Shown: one piece after another, positions 24,778-33,706 of the stretch
Numbering within the stretch: the first letter of the stretch is position 1
Layout of the letters: every line of letters starts with the position of its first letter
Assembly (NCBI RefSeq): GCF_001317355.1
Contig: NZ_LKET01000068.1
Location: 372,001 to 436,000, forward strand
Source: Oxobacter pfennigii
Lineage (GTDB): Bacteria; Bacillota; Clostridia; Clostridiales; Oxobacteraceae
Direction of reading: 5' to 3'
Length of the DNA stretch: 64,000 nucleotides
The notes under the pieces: model-generated
What the model saw: only the letters and a program-made list of their open reading frames with translations
Told to the model about the DNA's origin: nothing
The model's database searches: none
Made by a program: the position numbers and the translations under genes

Positions 24778-26185
24778 TATGAGCTATAAAGGCGTCATGT
24801 CCAGGAAAAATGAGATCATGAAAAAGGCCATAGGCCTTGATTACAATAACTTTGAGAGAGGTTCAATATCCTTTGACTATGAAAGGATGATGAAGGATAC
24901 CGGATATTCACTGGATGAAATAACAAAAATACAGAAAGAAACAGGGGTCGGCAGCACACCCTTAATTGAGCTTAAGAATATGACAAAGCTGGTTAGGAAG
25001 CTGTCAAAACTAGGGTACGGAGCCAGGATTTTTATAAAGGACGAGCAATGTAACCCTTCCGGAAGCTTTAAAGACAGAAGAGCTTCGGTATCCGTATATC
25101 ATGCAAAGAAACTTGGGTTTAAGGGCGTTATTTCTGCTACCAGCGGCAATTACGGAGCAGCAGTGGCTTCCCAGGCAGCCATGAGGGGCTTAAAATGCAT
25201 AATAGTCCAGGAATGCTACGACAGCAAAAAAGCCGGCCAGCCGGAAATACTTGAAAAACAGAGAAAATGCGAAAGCTATGGCGCTGAAGTAGTCCAGCTC
25301 TCCGTCGGCCCCGAATTATTCTATATATTTTTAAAATTGCTGGAGGAAACAGGATATTTTAATGCTTCCCTCTACTCCCCCTTCGGCATAGCTGGAATTG
25401 AAACCTTAGGCTATGAATTGGTGGAGCAGTGCAGGGAAAGGACGGGAAAGGACCCTGATGCCGTTGTAGTCACCCATGCGGGAGGCGGCAATGTAACGGG
25501 AACGGCAAGGGGAGTAAGAAAAGCAAAATCAAAGGCAGAAATAATAGGCGCAAGCGTGGATTTAAAGGGGCTTCATATGGCCTCCGACAGGGATTTTAAC
25601 AGAAAGTCCTTCACCACCGGCCACACAGGATTTGGAATACCTTTTGCCACCTGGCCTGACAGGTCCGATGTACCACGCAGTGCCGCAAGGCCCTTAAGGT
25701 ATCTGGACAAATATGTAACTATTCATCAGGGGGAAGTATTTTATATTACCGAGGCTTTATCCCAGCTTGAAGGCTTGGAGCGAGGCCCAGCCGGAAATAC
25801 ATCCCTTACGGCAGCCTTTGCCCTGGCTTCAGAGATGCCGGAAGATAGAATCATCGTCGTTCAGGAAACCGAATATACAGGTGCCGGCAAGCATCACCTG
25901 CCCCAGCTTTCCTTCGCGAAAGAAAATGGTATTGATATACTTACGGGAAATCCTGATGATGAAGTACCCGGCGCCAATATTATAATCCCCTCCCACCCTT
26001 CTTTAATTAAGGCAAGAGAAGTTGACCTTGACAGGCTTAAAAAATCATATATCAAAAATTGCATTGATAACTACAATGTTCGGTCGGTCACAAAAGAAGA
26101 CCTTAAATTCTTATCAGAAGATGTTAATGTAGATGTTAGCTATGTGATAAATGTGCTAAAAAGTATGGATATAAATGTTTTATAA
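24770..26185 (+). CDS. ortB: 2-amino-4-oxopentanoate thiolase, PLP-binding large subunit
   Basis: A 471-aa PLP enzyme of the threonine synthase/fold-type II group. The Schiff-base lysine is in NPSGSFKDRRA (K101), and phosphate-binding glycines are in HAGGGNVTGTARG. With OrtA it performs the CoA-dependent cleavage to acetyl-CoA and D-alanine. The start overlaps ortA, and GGGAGG lies upstream. oraS begins 15 nt after its stop, so the cleavage and mutase genes are co-transcribed. Confidence 0.94.
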   Translation: MNDMSYKGVMSRKNEIMKKAIGLDYNNFERGSISFDYERMMKDTGYSLDEITKIQKETGVGSTPLIELKNMTKLVRKLSKLGYGARIFIKDEQCNPSGSFKDRRASVSVYHAKKLGFKGVISATSGNYGAAVASQAAMRGLKCIIVQECYDSKKAGQPEILEKQRKCESYGAEVVQLSVGPELFYIFLKLLEETGYFNASLYSPFGIAGIETLGYELVEQCRERTGKDPDAVVVTHAGGGNVTGTARGVRKAKSKAEIIGASVDLKGLHMASDRDFNRKSFTTGHTGFGIPFATWPDRSDVPRSAARPLRYLDKYVTIHQGEVFYITEALSQLEGLERGPAGNTSLTAAFALASEMPEDRIIVVQETEYTGAGKHHLPQLSFAKENGIDILTGNPDDEVPGANIIIPSHPSLIKAREVDLDRLKKSYIKNCIDNYNVRSVTKEDLKFLSEDVNVDVSYVINVLKSMDINVL

Positions 26186-26200
26186 GGCAGGTATGTTTAT

Positions 26201-26566
26201 ATGAAGAGACAAGATGATTTTGAAATGAGAAGACAGCATTTAAAGGATTTGACGGAAGATCAACTGGAAAAAAGATTCTGGGAATTGTGCAACAAAATAG
26301 TTGAGCCTATGATAGAATTGGCCAAAACCAATACTTCCCCTTCCATAGAGCGGTCGGTGCTTTTAAGAATGGGATTTTCAAGCATTGAAGCTAAGGCCAT
26401 TGTAAACAGGGTTATTGAATTAAACCTCCTTAATAAGGGAGCCGGGAACGTCGTATACAGGCTTTCAAAATTAAAAAACCTGGAAATTAAAGAAGCCGGG
26501 CTTGCCCTTTCAAAAGGCGATTATACCGAGGAGGCCCTGGGGCTTTTTAAGGAGGTAAGGGTGTGA
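26201..26566 (+). CDS. oraS: D-ornithine 4,5-aminomutase, small subunit
   Basis: A 121-aa helical subunit of the adenosylcobalamin- and PLP-dependent mutase that converts D-ornithine to (2R,4S)-2,4-diaminopentanoate. The sequence (LTEDQLEKRFWELCNKIVEP, then SIERSVLLRMGFSS) fits OraS. A short spacer after ortB contains AAGGCAGG. Its stop overlaps the start of oraE, so the two subunits are made together. Confidence 0.92.
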   Translation: MKRQDDFEMRRQHLKDLTEDQLEKRFWELCNKIVEPMIELAKTNTSPSIERSVLLRMGFSSIEAKAIVNRVIELNLLNKGAGNVVYRLSKLKNLEIKEAGLALSKGDYTEEALGLFKEVRV

Positions 26567-28773
26567 TGAAATTGAATAAAGACGTAAAAATCGATATAGA
26601 AGAAATATTAAAGGATCTTGAAAGCTACAAGCCCAAGCGAAGAGGCTGGCACTGGAGGGAAAACAAAGGTATTCATAACATAGGAGAGTTTGAATACCGT
26701 CAGGCATCACAGCCCTTAAAAAACAGCCTACCCCTTCCCGCATCCAAAAGTTTCGGATATATGGACCCCCAGCCCGACTGTGTAATCACCACGGAAATTG
26801 CCTCGGGAAGATTTGAGGATGACATAAGAAGGATGAGGATGGCAGCCTGGAACGGAGCAGATCACATAATGGTAATCCGCACGGCAGGCCAGAGCCATTT
26901 TGACGGACTTATAGAAGGCACCCCGGAGGGTGTCGGCGGCGTGCCCATTTCAAGGAAGCAGGTGCGGGTTACGAGGAAAGCACTGGATTTAATCGAAGAG
27001 GAAGTAGGGCGGCCCATTAATTTTCACTCTTATATAAGCGGCGTGGCAGGACCGGATATTGCCGTAATGTTTGCTGAAGAAGGAGTTAACGGGGCTCACC
27101 AGGACCCGCAATACAATGTGCTCTACAGGAATATAAACATGGTAAGGTCATTTGTAGACGCTGCCGTTGCAAAAAAAGTGATGGCCTTTGCCGATATGCT
27201 CCAGATTGACGGCGCTCATAACGCCAATGCAACAGCCGTTAAAGCCTGGAAGGTTATGCCGGAATTAATGGTGCAGCATGGAATAAACTCCGCCTATTCA
27301 AAGATGGCAGGAATGAAACCCCAGAATATTTCACTGTCAACAGTACCTCCTACGGCACCTCCGGCACCCAGTATAAGGATTGACCTCCCTTATGCCGTAG
27401 CTTTGAGGGAGCTTTTCAAAGGCTACAAGATGAGGGCACAGATGAACACCAAATATATGGAATCCGACATGAGGGAAGCCACGGTGACCCACACCCTTAA
27501 CCTTCTCATTTCAAGGCTTACAGGTGCGGACATACAAAGCACCATAACACCGGATGAAGGAAGAAACGTGCCCTGGCACTATAACAATATAAATGCCATA
27601 AACACCGCCAAGCAGGCCCTTTTAGGCATGGACGGCATAAATGAGATACTGGAGATTAAAAGAGACGGAGAGCTTGGAAAAAATGTAAGGGAATTAAAAG
27701 AGCGGGCCGTGCTCTTTTTAGAGGAGATATTGGAATACGGCGGATATTTTAACGCCGTGGAGCAGGGCTTTTTTGTAGATTCCGGATATTATCCCGAAAG
27801 AAACGGTGACGGAATAGCCCGCAGCATAAAGGGCGGTTCAGGCGCTGGCACCGTTGTTGAAAGGGACGCTGATTATATGGCCCCCGTATGCCATCATTTC
27901 GGATATAACAACCTTCCTCATGATGTCGAAAATCCCTGTGATTTAATCGGCGGCTGCACCCTGTGCAACCATGATAAGATTTCATATATAGACGAACTGG
28001 ATGAAGAGGATAATGTATCTTCACGGCTTGAATCCACCTATGAATACAGAAAGACAGATAGTTTAAAGCCCGAGGTGGAATGGGCGGGGGACGGCATTAT
28101 AAGCACCACATTCTTTTTGCCGGTAAATGAAAGAACGGCAGAATTTGCGGCAATAGAAATGGCAAAGAAAATGGGCCTTGAAGATGTGGTGGTCATACAC
28201 AGGCAAAAGATGCAGGATGCGGAAGGCACCCTGGTGGAAGTAAAAGGGAAGCTTCCCTTTTCCATCGATATATCAAGCCTTGTAATTCCTGAAAAACCGG
28301 AAGTATTGTCCGATGATGATATAAAAAATTTCATAATGGAATATCCGTTAAAAATCGTGGCTGCAACTGCAGGCGAAGATGAGCATTCCGTCGGATTAAA
28401 GGAAATCATAGATATTAAGCACGGCGGTATAGAAAAATACGGCATAGAATGCCATTACCTCGGTACCTCCTGCCCTGTTGAAAAGCTGGTGGATGCCGCC
28501 ATTGAAATAAATGCATGTGCCATACTCATAAGCACCATTATAACCCACAACAATGTTCATATTGACAACATGGCAAAATTAAACCAATTGTGCACTGAAA
28601 AGGGAGTCAGGGATAAAATAATACTGGTGGGAGGCGGCACCCAGGTATCCAATGAAATAGCGGTTTCAGCGGGTTTAGATGCAGGCTTCGGGAGAGGCAC
28701 CCATGGAAACGACGTAGCCAGCTTCCTTGTAAAAAAGAAAATGGAAATGGGTGAATTTCAATATGAAAGCTGA
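26563..28773 (+). CDS. oraE: D-ornithine 4,5-aminomutase, AdoCbl/PLP-binding large subunit
   Basis: The 736-aa catalytic subunit. The N-terminal ~570 residues form the TIM barrel (NFHSYISGVAGPDIAVMFAE, PTAPPAPSIRIDLPYA). The C-terminal Rossmann domain binds cobalamin through D606-E-H608-S-V-G611. K619 in IDIKHGG is the likely PLP Schiff-base lysine, by position relative to the characterised enzyme. The start is GTG 26563 or ATG 26566, both behind GGAGG; the ATG forms TGATG with the oraS stop. The enzyme suffers cofactor inactivation, and the MutL-like gene that follows probably reactivates it. Confidence 0.95.
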   Translation: MMKLNKDVKIDIEEILKDLESYKPKRRGWHWRENKGIHNIGEFEYRQASQPLKNSLPLPASKSFGYMDPQPDCVITTEIASGRFEDDIRRMRMAAWNGADHIMVIRTAGQSHFDGLIEGTPEGVGGVPISRKQVRVTRKALDLIEEEVGRPINFHSYISGVAGPDIAVMFAEEGVNGAHQDPQYNVLYRNINMVRSFVDAAVAKKVMAFADMLQIDGAHNANATAVKAWKVMPELMVQHGINSAYSKMAGMKPQNISLSTVPPTAPPAPSIRIDLPYAVALRELFKGYKMRAQMNTKYMESDMREATVTHTLNLLISRLTGADIQSTITPDEGRNVPWHYNNINAINTAKQALLGMDGINEILEIKRDGELGKNVRELKERAVLFLEEILEYGGYFNAVEQGFFVDSGYYPERNGDGIARSIKGGSGAGTVVERDADYMAPVCHHFGYNNLPHDVENPCDLIGGCTLCNHDKISYIDELDEEDNVSSRLESTYEYRKTDSLKPEVEWAGDGIISTTFFLPVNERTAEFAAIEMAKKMGLEDVVVIHRQKMQDAEGTLVEVKGKLPFSIDISSLVIPEKPEVLSDDDIKNFIMEYPLKIVAATAGEDEHSVGLKEIIDIKHGGIEKYGIECHYLGTSCPVEKLVDAAIEINACAILISTIITHNNVHIDNMAKLNQLCTEKGVRDKIILVGGGTQVSNEIAVSAGLDAGFGRGTHGNDVASFLVKKKMEMGEFQYES

Positions 28774-30112
28774 CATATTAGTTGCGGAAATAGGAAGCAC
28801 CACAACGGTTGTCAACGCCTTTGACGCTATAGACTCCGACAAGCCAATATTCTTAGGGCAGGGCCAGGCACCCACAAGCGTAGGGATGGGCGATGTCACC
28901 ATAGGCCTTTTTAGGTCAATTGATAACTTAAAAGAAAATATGAAAACAGATACACTGGAGTGGAATGAATTTTTCGCTTCCAGCAGCGCCGCCGGAGGCC
29001 TTAAAATGACGGTTCACGGCCTGGTTTATGATATGACTGTCAGGGCAGCTAAAGAAGCTGCCCTGGGAGCCGGCGCCATAATAAAATATATAACTGCCGG
29101 AAAACTTCGAAAAAGCGATTTAAATAAAATAAAAGAAATAGACCCTAACCTCATACTGGTAGCTGGCGGAGTTGACTACGGTGAAAGGGATACCGCTCTT
29201 TATAATATGGAATTGATATTAAATATGAGGCTTAAAACTCCCATAATATATGCCGGAAATATAGAAAACCGGCAGGAAATAATGGATATTACCAAAGATG
29301 CCAATCAGAAAATTTATATGGTTGATAACGTATACCCAAGAATAGATGATCTCAATATCACTCCTGCCAGACAGGCAATACAGCAGGCTTTTGAAGAGCA
29401 CATAACCAGGGCTCCGGGGATGGCAAAGATTAAAGAACTGGTAAATGGACCCATTATCCCCACTCCCGGTGCCGTCATGGAGGCTTCCATGTCTCTTTAT
29501 GAAGATATAGGAGACCTCCTTGTTGTTGATGTAGGGGGAGCTACAACAGATGTGCATTCGGTTACTGAAGGCAGCGACGAAATACAAAAAATACTCATAA
29601 GCCCTGAGCCAGCGGCTAAAAGGACGGTAGAAGGAGACCTGGGTGTCTATATCAATCTTCATAATATCATTGAATATCTTGAGTATGATAAGCTTTTAGA
29701 AGAATTCGGAAAAGATATTGAAAAATTCATCCGTGACCCTAAACCCATCCCGGAAACCAATATGGAAAAATCCTTTATTGAAAAAATTACTCACGAGGCG
29801 GTAAGCATTGCCCTAAGACGTCACGCGGGAAAGTTGCGGTCTTTTTACGGGCCTTCGGGCAAGAAAACCATTGCCGAAGGCAAGGACCTTACGAATGTGA
29901 AATGGGTTATAGGCACCGGGGGTGCTTTAACCAGGCTTAGCGGCAGGGAACTATTAAAAAAAGCACTGTCAGCCAATACGGGAAGCCTTTATCCCAAAGG
30001 CAATTTCAGTATATTTATAGATAATCATTATATAATGGCTTCCCTTGGAGTATTGTCTAAAAAGTATAAAAGGGCTGCAGTTAGCCTTCTTAAGGAAAGC
30101 TTAAGTCTTTAA
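28763..30112 (+). CDS. MutL/GlmL-family reactivase for the aminomutase
   Basis: A 449-aa ASKHA-fold ATPase (MutL, PF13941). Motifs are the N-terminal phosphate loop VAEIGSTTTVVNAF, ILVAGGVDYGERD, and the second loop VVDVGGATTDVHS. Such proteins, known beside glutamate mutase as GlmL/MutL, are thought to exchange damaged cobalamin on carbon-skeleton and amino mutases. ATG 28763 is preferred because it puts the family motif near the N-terminus; GTG 28751 is the alternative. It overlaps the end of oraE, which supports a dedicated role for OraSE. Confidence 0.88.
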   Translation: MKADILVAEIGSTTTVVNAFDAIDSDKPIFLGQGQAPTSVGMGDVTIGLFRSIDNLKENMKTDTLEWNEFFASSSAAGGLKMTVHGLVYDMTVRAAKEAALGAGAIIKYITAGKLRKSDLNKIKEIDPNLILVAGGVDYGERDTALYNMELILNMRLKTPIIYAGNIENRQEIMDITKDANQKIYMVDNVYPRIDDLNITPARQAIQQAFEEHITRAPGMAKIKELVNGPIIPTPGAVMEASMSLYEDIGDLLVVDVGGATTDVHSVTEGSDEIQKILISPEPAAKRTVEGDLGVYINLHNIIEYLEYDKLLEEFGKDIEKFIRDPKPIPETNMEKSFIEKITHEAVSIALRRHAGKLRSFYGPSGKKTIAEGKDLTNVKWVIGTGGALTRLSGRELLKKALSANTGSLYPKGNFSIFIDNHYIMASLGVLSKKYKRAAVSLLKESLSL

Positions 30113-30185
30113 CAATGATTTTTAACACCAGTTTATAGAGGAATTATAAAATAATTATCGAAGACATTAAAAGGAGGTGATTGGC

Positions 30186-31280
30186 TTGGTGAATCCAAGG
30201 ATTGAAATTGACCTTTACAAACTGAGGCATAATACTGAAAATATAGTTAAATTGTGTCAGAGCAATAATATATCCGTAATGGGAGTTGCAAAAGTATTTT
30301 GCGGCAATTATGACATTGCGATGGAAATGGTAAAGGGCGGCGTAAAATACCTTTCCGATTCCAGAATCGAAAATATAATAGCATTAAAAGGCATTAGCAT
30401 CCCGAAGGTACTTTTACGCATTCCAATGCCCAGTGAAGTTGAACAGGTAGTGGAATATGCCGATTACAGCTTAAATTCAGAAATAGGCACCATATATAAA
30501 ATTTCTGACACATGCGTAAAACAGCACAAAACCCATAAGATAATACTCATGTTTGACCTGGGAGATTTAAGAGAAGGCATATGGTATAAAGATTATTTTA
30601 ACTTTATAGAGGAGGTAAGATATCTTCCGGGCGTAGAAATAGCAGGTATCGGAACAAACCTAACCTGCTACGGCGGAGTTATACCCACCAACTTGAATCT
30701 ATCTGTTTTAACAAATATAGCAAAAGAAATAAGACAAAGGCTCAATATAGAACTTCCCATTGTATCGGGAGGCAATTCCAGCAGCCTCCATCTTATAGAA
30801 AATAAAAATATGCCTGAGGGTATTAACAACTTAAGAATCGGTGAAGCCATAGCCTTAGGCCGGGAAACTGCCTATGGAAGGCAGATTGAAGGCTTATATG
30901 ACGATTGCTTTATGCTTTATGGCGAAATAATAGAGGTAAAGAGAAAACCCTCTCTGCCCTTTGGCCAGATCAATATGGATGCTTTTGGAAATAAGCCTGA
31001 GTTTACCGATAAAGGTATGAGTAAAAGAGCAATAGTTGCTTTAGGTCGTCAGGATATAAGACACGAGGATCTTATACCCTGTGATAGCAGTATGGAAATA
31101 TTAGGCGCCAGCAGCGATCATCTGCTCCTTGATATAACAGAGTGTAAAGCTGAATATGAACCGGGGAGCGAAGTCAAATTCAAACTAGGCTATGGAAGCC
31201 TCTTAAGCTCCATGACATCAAATTATGTAAAAAAGGTAATGCTTAACCCTTGTAACTCTCCGAATACAGCATCTCTTTAA
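30186..31280 (+). CDS. orr: Ornithine racemase
   Basis: A 364-aa PLP enzyme of the alanine racemase fold. It converts L-ornithine to the D-form used by OraSE. The Schiff-base lysine is K36 in MGVAKVFCGN, and the C-terminal beta domain carries GYGSLLSSMTSNYVKKV. TTG 30186 is chosen because AAAAGGAGG ends 8 nt upstream; GTG 30177 overlaps that site. It is the last pathway gene, 73 nt after the reactivase. The final 12 codons recur, with decay, at 33123. No terminator is obvious downstream. Confidence 0.9.
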   Translation: MVNPRIEIDLYKLRHNTENIVKLCQSNNISVMGVAKVFCGNYDIAMEMVKGGVKYLSDSRIENIIALKGISIPKVLLRIPMPSEVEQVVEYADYSLNSEIGTIYKISDTCVKQHKTHKIILMFDLGDLREGIWYKDYFNFIEEVRYLPGVEIAGIGTNLTCYGGVIPTNLNLSVLTNIAKEIRQRLNIELPIVSGGNSSSLHLIENKNMPEGINNLRIGEAIALGRETAYGRQIEGLYDDCFMLYGEIIEVKRKPSLPFGQINMDAFGNKPEFTDKGMSKRAIVALGRQDIRHEDLIPCDSSMEILGASSDHLLLDITECKAEYEPGSEVKFKLGYGSLLSSMTSNYVKKVMLNPCNSPNTASL

Positions 31281-31288
31281 GCTTTGCC
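31253..31288 (+). repeat. Direct repeat, left copy (racemase 3' end)
   Basis: Thirty-six bases at the end of the racemase gene recur at 33123-33158 with one mismatch (TTTAAG versus TTTAGG). The bases just upstream are also similar but more diverged. Confidence 0.8.
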
Positions 31289-31515
31289 TCGCACTCTGAG
31301 CTTCATCCTCTGTTTGCTTCCAATAATCAACAAACAGCCATTATAGTATATGTTCACTTATTACGCACTTATTTACTATTTTTTGATTAATTTCCACAAA
31401 AACCACTTGCTAGTATTAAAAGGCCGGTAGTAGAATGGTATTAGCGTGCAACTAAGCCTGTTTTCAGCAACCTGTCTTTTAAATATAAACAGCAAATTTA
31501 TAGGAGGTTAATCTT

Positions 31516-32082
31516 ATGGCGGATAAAAAGCAGTATACAGTTAATAGCGGGTTTGATCTTGGAGCATTATCTTTAGAAATTTCGGAGTATCTGAAAAATA
31601 CTCAAAAATTAGAGACCCAAAGTTTTGAAAGCAATAACGAATACATTGTTCAAGCAAGAGAAGCTTCCGCCTGGAAAAAGTTTTCGGGAATGGATACGGC
31701 CACTACAGTGAAATTGACATTATCAAATAACATCCTCACAGCAGAAATCGGTAAAGGCAAATGGTTGGACAAGGTAGCTGGAGCTGCCGTGGCCTGGTTT
31801 GTTTTCGCACCTATATTGGTAACCACAGCTATTGGTGTATACAAGCAGAGCAAACTTCCCCAAAGTATATTCGCCCAGATTAATGACTATGTAAACAGAA
31901 CCATATTGACTGCCTCCCAAAATTACCAGTTCATCACATGTAAAGAATGCGGCGCCTCCGTCATTTCCAGTTCCGCCTTTTGTTCTTCCTGCGGATGCAA
32001 ATTGACATCCAATTGCAGTTCTTGCGGTTCTGCAATAAAAACAGGTGAACGTTTTTGCAGAAGCTGCGGACATGCTGTTTAA
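31516..32082 (+). CDS. Double zinc-ribbon protein
   Basis: A 188-aa protein. The N-terminal ~110 residues look like a small beta-rich domain with one hydrophobic segment (AVAWFVFAPILVTTAIGVY) that may be membrane-associated. The C-terminus has two CxxC...CxxC zinc ribbons (CKECGASV, FCSSCGCK, then CSSCGSAI, FCRSCGHA). AGGAGG precedes the ATG. It is followed 17 nt later by a metalloprotease gene with a similar zinc ribbon. The function is unknown; the pair lies between two copies of the racemase 3' end. Confidence 0.7.
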   Translation: MADKKQYTVNSGFDLGALSLEISEYLKNTQKLETQSFESNNEYIVQAREASAWKKFSGMDTATTVKLTLSNNILTAEIGKGKWLDKVAGAAVAWFVFAPILVTTAIGVYKQSKLPQSIFAQINDYVNRTILTASQNYQFITCKECGASVISSSAFCSSCGCKLTSNCSSCGSAIKTGERFCRSCGHAV

Positions 32083-32099
32083 TAGCAGAAAGGATTTAT

Positions 32100-33038
32100 A
32101 TGAGCAGAATAGCACTTGATAATCTTGATACACTGGAATATGAACATCAATTTGACAGAAAAGCATTGGAAGCTTTAAAAGCAACTCCCGGCCTTCCGGC
32201 ATTAATAAAGTCCATAAGGAAGTATTCCTTTGATAAAATACAAAAAGTAGTACATACAGGCAGCTATCTTAAGATAAGTTCTTTTCAATTCACCCATGTA
32301 AATGAATTATTCCTGGAAGCATGCAGAATACTGGGGTTTTCAGTCCCTCCAAAATTATATATTAAAGAACAATACGAAATTAACGCATATGCAACATGCT
32401 TTGCTGACCCTATAGTGGTGCTGGGAAGCGGGTGTCTTGATGCCCTTTCTGATGATGAGTTACTCTTTATTATCGGCCATGAGTTAGGACATATAAAAAG
32501 CCAGCATCTTCTCTATAATGACCTTGCAACCCAAATATCATATTTTGGTTCTCTTATTGGCGAGTTAACCCTTGGGATAGGAGGTGTCCTGTCAAGGGGG
32601 CTGGAAGTGGCCTTATTATACTGGTCCAGAATGTCGGAATTGACCTGTGACCGTGCAGGCCTTCTTGTTTGCCAGAGCTTTCCCGCTTCTATAATGACAA
32701 CAGCCAAAATGGCCGGAGTATCGAAAAAATATATAAATGAAATTAATGCGGATGCTTTTTTGCAGCAGGCAAGAGAATTTGAAGGTTTTGATTTTGATGC
32801 TCTTGATAAAATAGCTAAAGTCTATTCTGTCATTAATTCGACTCATCCCTGGACAGTAATGCGGGCATCGGAATTGGACAAATGGGTCCAGTCCGGCGGA
32901 TACTCTGATGTACTGAGCAGAAAAACGCAAAAGAAATTGATTACACGTCCAAAAGTTAATTTATCCTGTCCTAACTGCGGAACGCCGGTAGAAAATGAAG
33001 ACAGATTTTGCCCTGCATGCGGAAATTCATTGAAATAA
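32100..33038 (+). CDS. M48-family metalloprotease with C-terminal zinc ribbon
   Basis: A 312-aa protein. The zinc protease motif H127-E-L-G-H131 is in IIGHELGHIKSQH, and the downstream glutamate ligand is likely in SRMSELTCDRAGL, as in M48 peptidases. One or two hydrophobic stretches follow the motif. A C-terminal zinc ribbon (SCPNCGTPVENEDRFCPACG) mirrors that of the preceding protein. ATG 32100 is chosen because AGAAAGGA lies just upstream. M48 enzymes often act in membrane protein quality control; the substrate here is unknown. Confidence 0.82.
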   Translation: MSRIALDNLDTLEYEHQFDRKALEALKATPGLPALIKSIRKYSFDKIQKVVHTGSYLKISSFQFTHVNELFLEACRILGFSVPPKLYIKEQYEINAYATCFADPIVVLGSGCLDALSDDELLFIIGHELGHIKSQHLLYNDLATQISYFGSLIGELTLGIGGVLSRGLEVALLYWSRMSELTCDRAGLLVCQSFPASIMTTAKMAGVSKKYINEINADAFLQQAREFEGFDFDALDKIAKVYSVINSTHPWTVMRASELDKWVQSGGYSDVLSRKTQKKLITRPKVNLSCPNCGTPVENEDRFCPACGNSLK

Positions 33039-33122
33039 TTTTCTTATCACATTTAAAATATTTCTTTAATGCTATTGGTGAACACCCAAATTGATTATAT
33101 AAAAGGTGATACTTAAATTTTC

Positions 33123-33158
33123 TAACTCTCCGAATACAGCATCTCTTTAGGCTTTGCC
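33123..33158 (+). repeat. Direct repeat, right copy (decayed racemase 3' end)
   Basis: This copy still reads NSPNTASL-stop in one frame, like the racemase C-terminus. The upstream part (GTGATACTTAAATTT) is a diverged version of the racemase codons. Confidence 0.75.
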
Positions 33159-33203
33159 GAATATAGGGCGCTTTTATCGTCATCTGTCACAATTTCAATT
33201 TCC

Positions 33204-33500
33204 TCAGGGGGCCGATATTCCAAGCTTCAGTTCCATTGCCCGGGCAATCTGTTCCTGTTTAAAAATGGGAGTATTCATTATTTTATCATTGCTTTTTAGG
33301 CTTTTTAAAACACAAAGGCCAACAGCGTCTAAGGCAATCCTGTCTCTAGATATAAGCATTACATCCGCCCTTTTTCTGACGCCTGACATAGGAGCCCCGT
33401 CTGTGAATACTTCAATTCCGTCCATTAATATAAAATCAGGCTTGTATGCTAAATTAATCTCGGCAATCATCTTTCTCATATGAGGTGAATTGTGTAATAA
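33204..33500 (-). pseudogene. DUF362 protein, C-terminal remnant
   Basis: About 95 codons match the C-terminus of DUF362 iron-sulfur-associated proteins (LLHNSPHMRKMIAEINL, then DRIALDAVGLCVLK). The N-terminal two-thirds is missing. The frame runs upstream without a plausible start, ending near a short hairpin (33496-33519). It is convergent with the protease gene. Confidence 0.65.
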
Positions 33501-33540
33501 ATCCTTGCAGGATTTATTGATACATAAAAATTACTTCGTA

Positions 33541-33590
33541 ATTTACATGGTATAATATATTTTACCCCATGTAAATGAGTATGCTATAAT
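33541..33590 (+). promoter_or_regulatory. Candidate operator and promoter of methyltransferase paralog 5
   Basis: ATTTACATGG (33541-33550) and CCATGTAAAT (33567-33576) are perfect 10-bp inverted repeats 16 nt apart. A TATAAT lies just downstream at 33585-33590 with a poor -35, which suggests an activator or repressor site. Confidence 0.5.
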
Positions 33591-33706
33591 GAAACCGGAA
33601 AGTGATTTCTGTAATTTCTGAATTCAAATCATGCAACGATTCTATAACACTTCCAGTATTTCATTTTATGTAAATATTGTCTAAAAAATTGAAAGGATGT
33701 GTTTAC

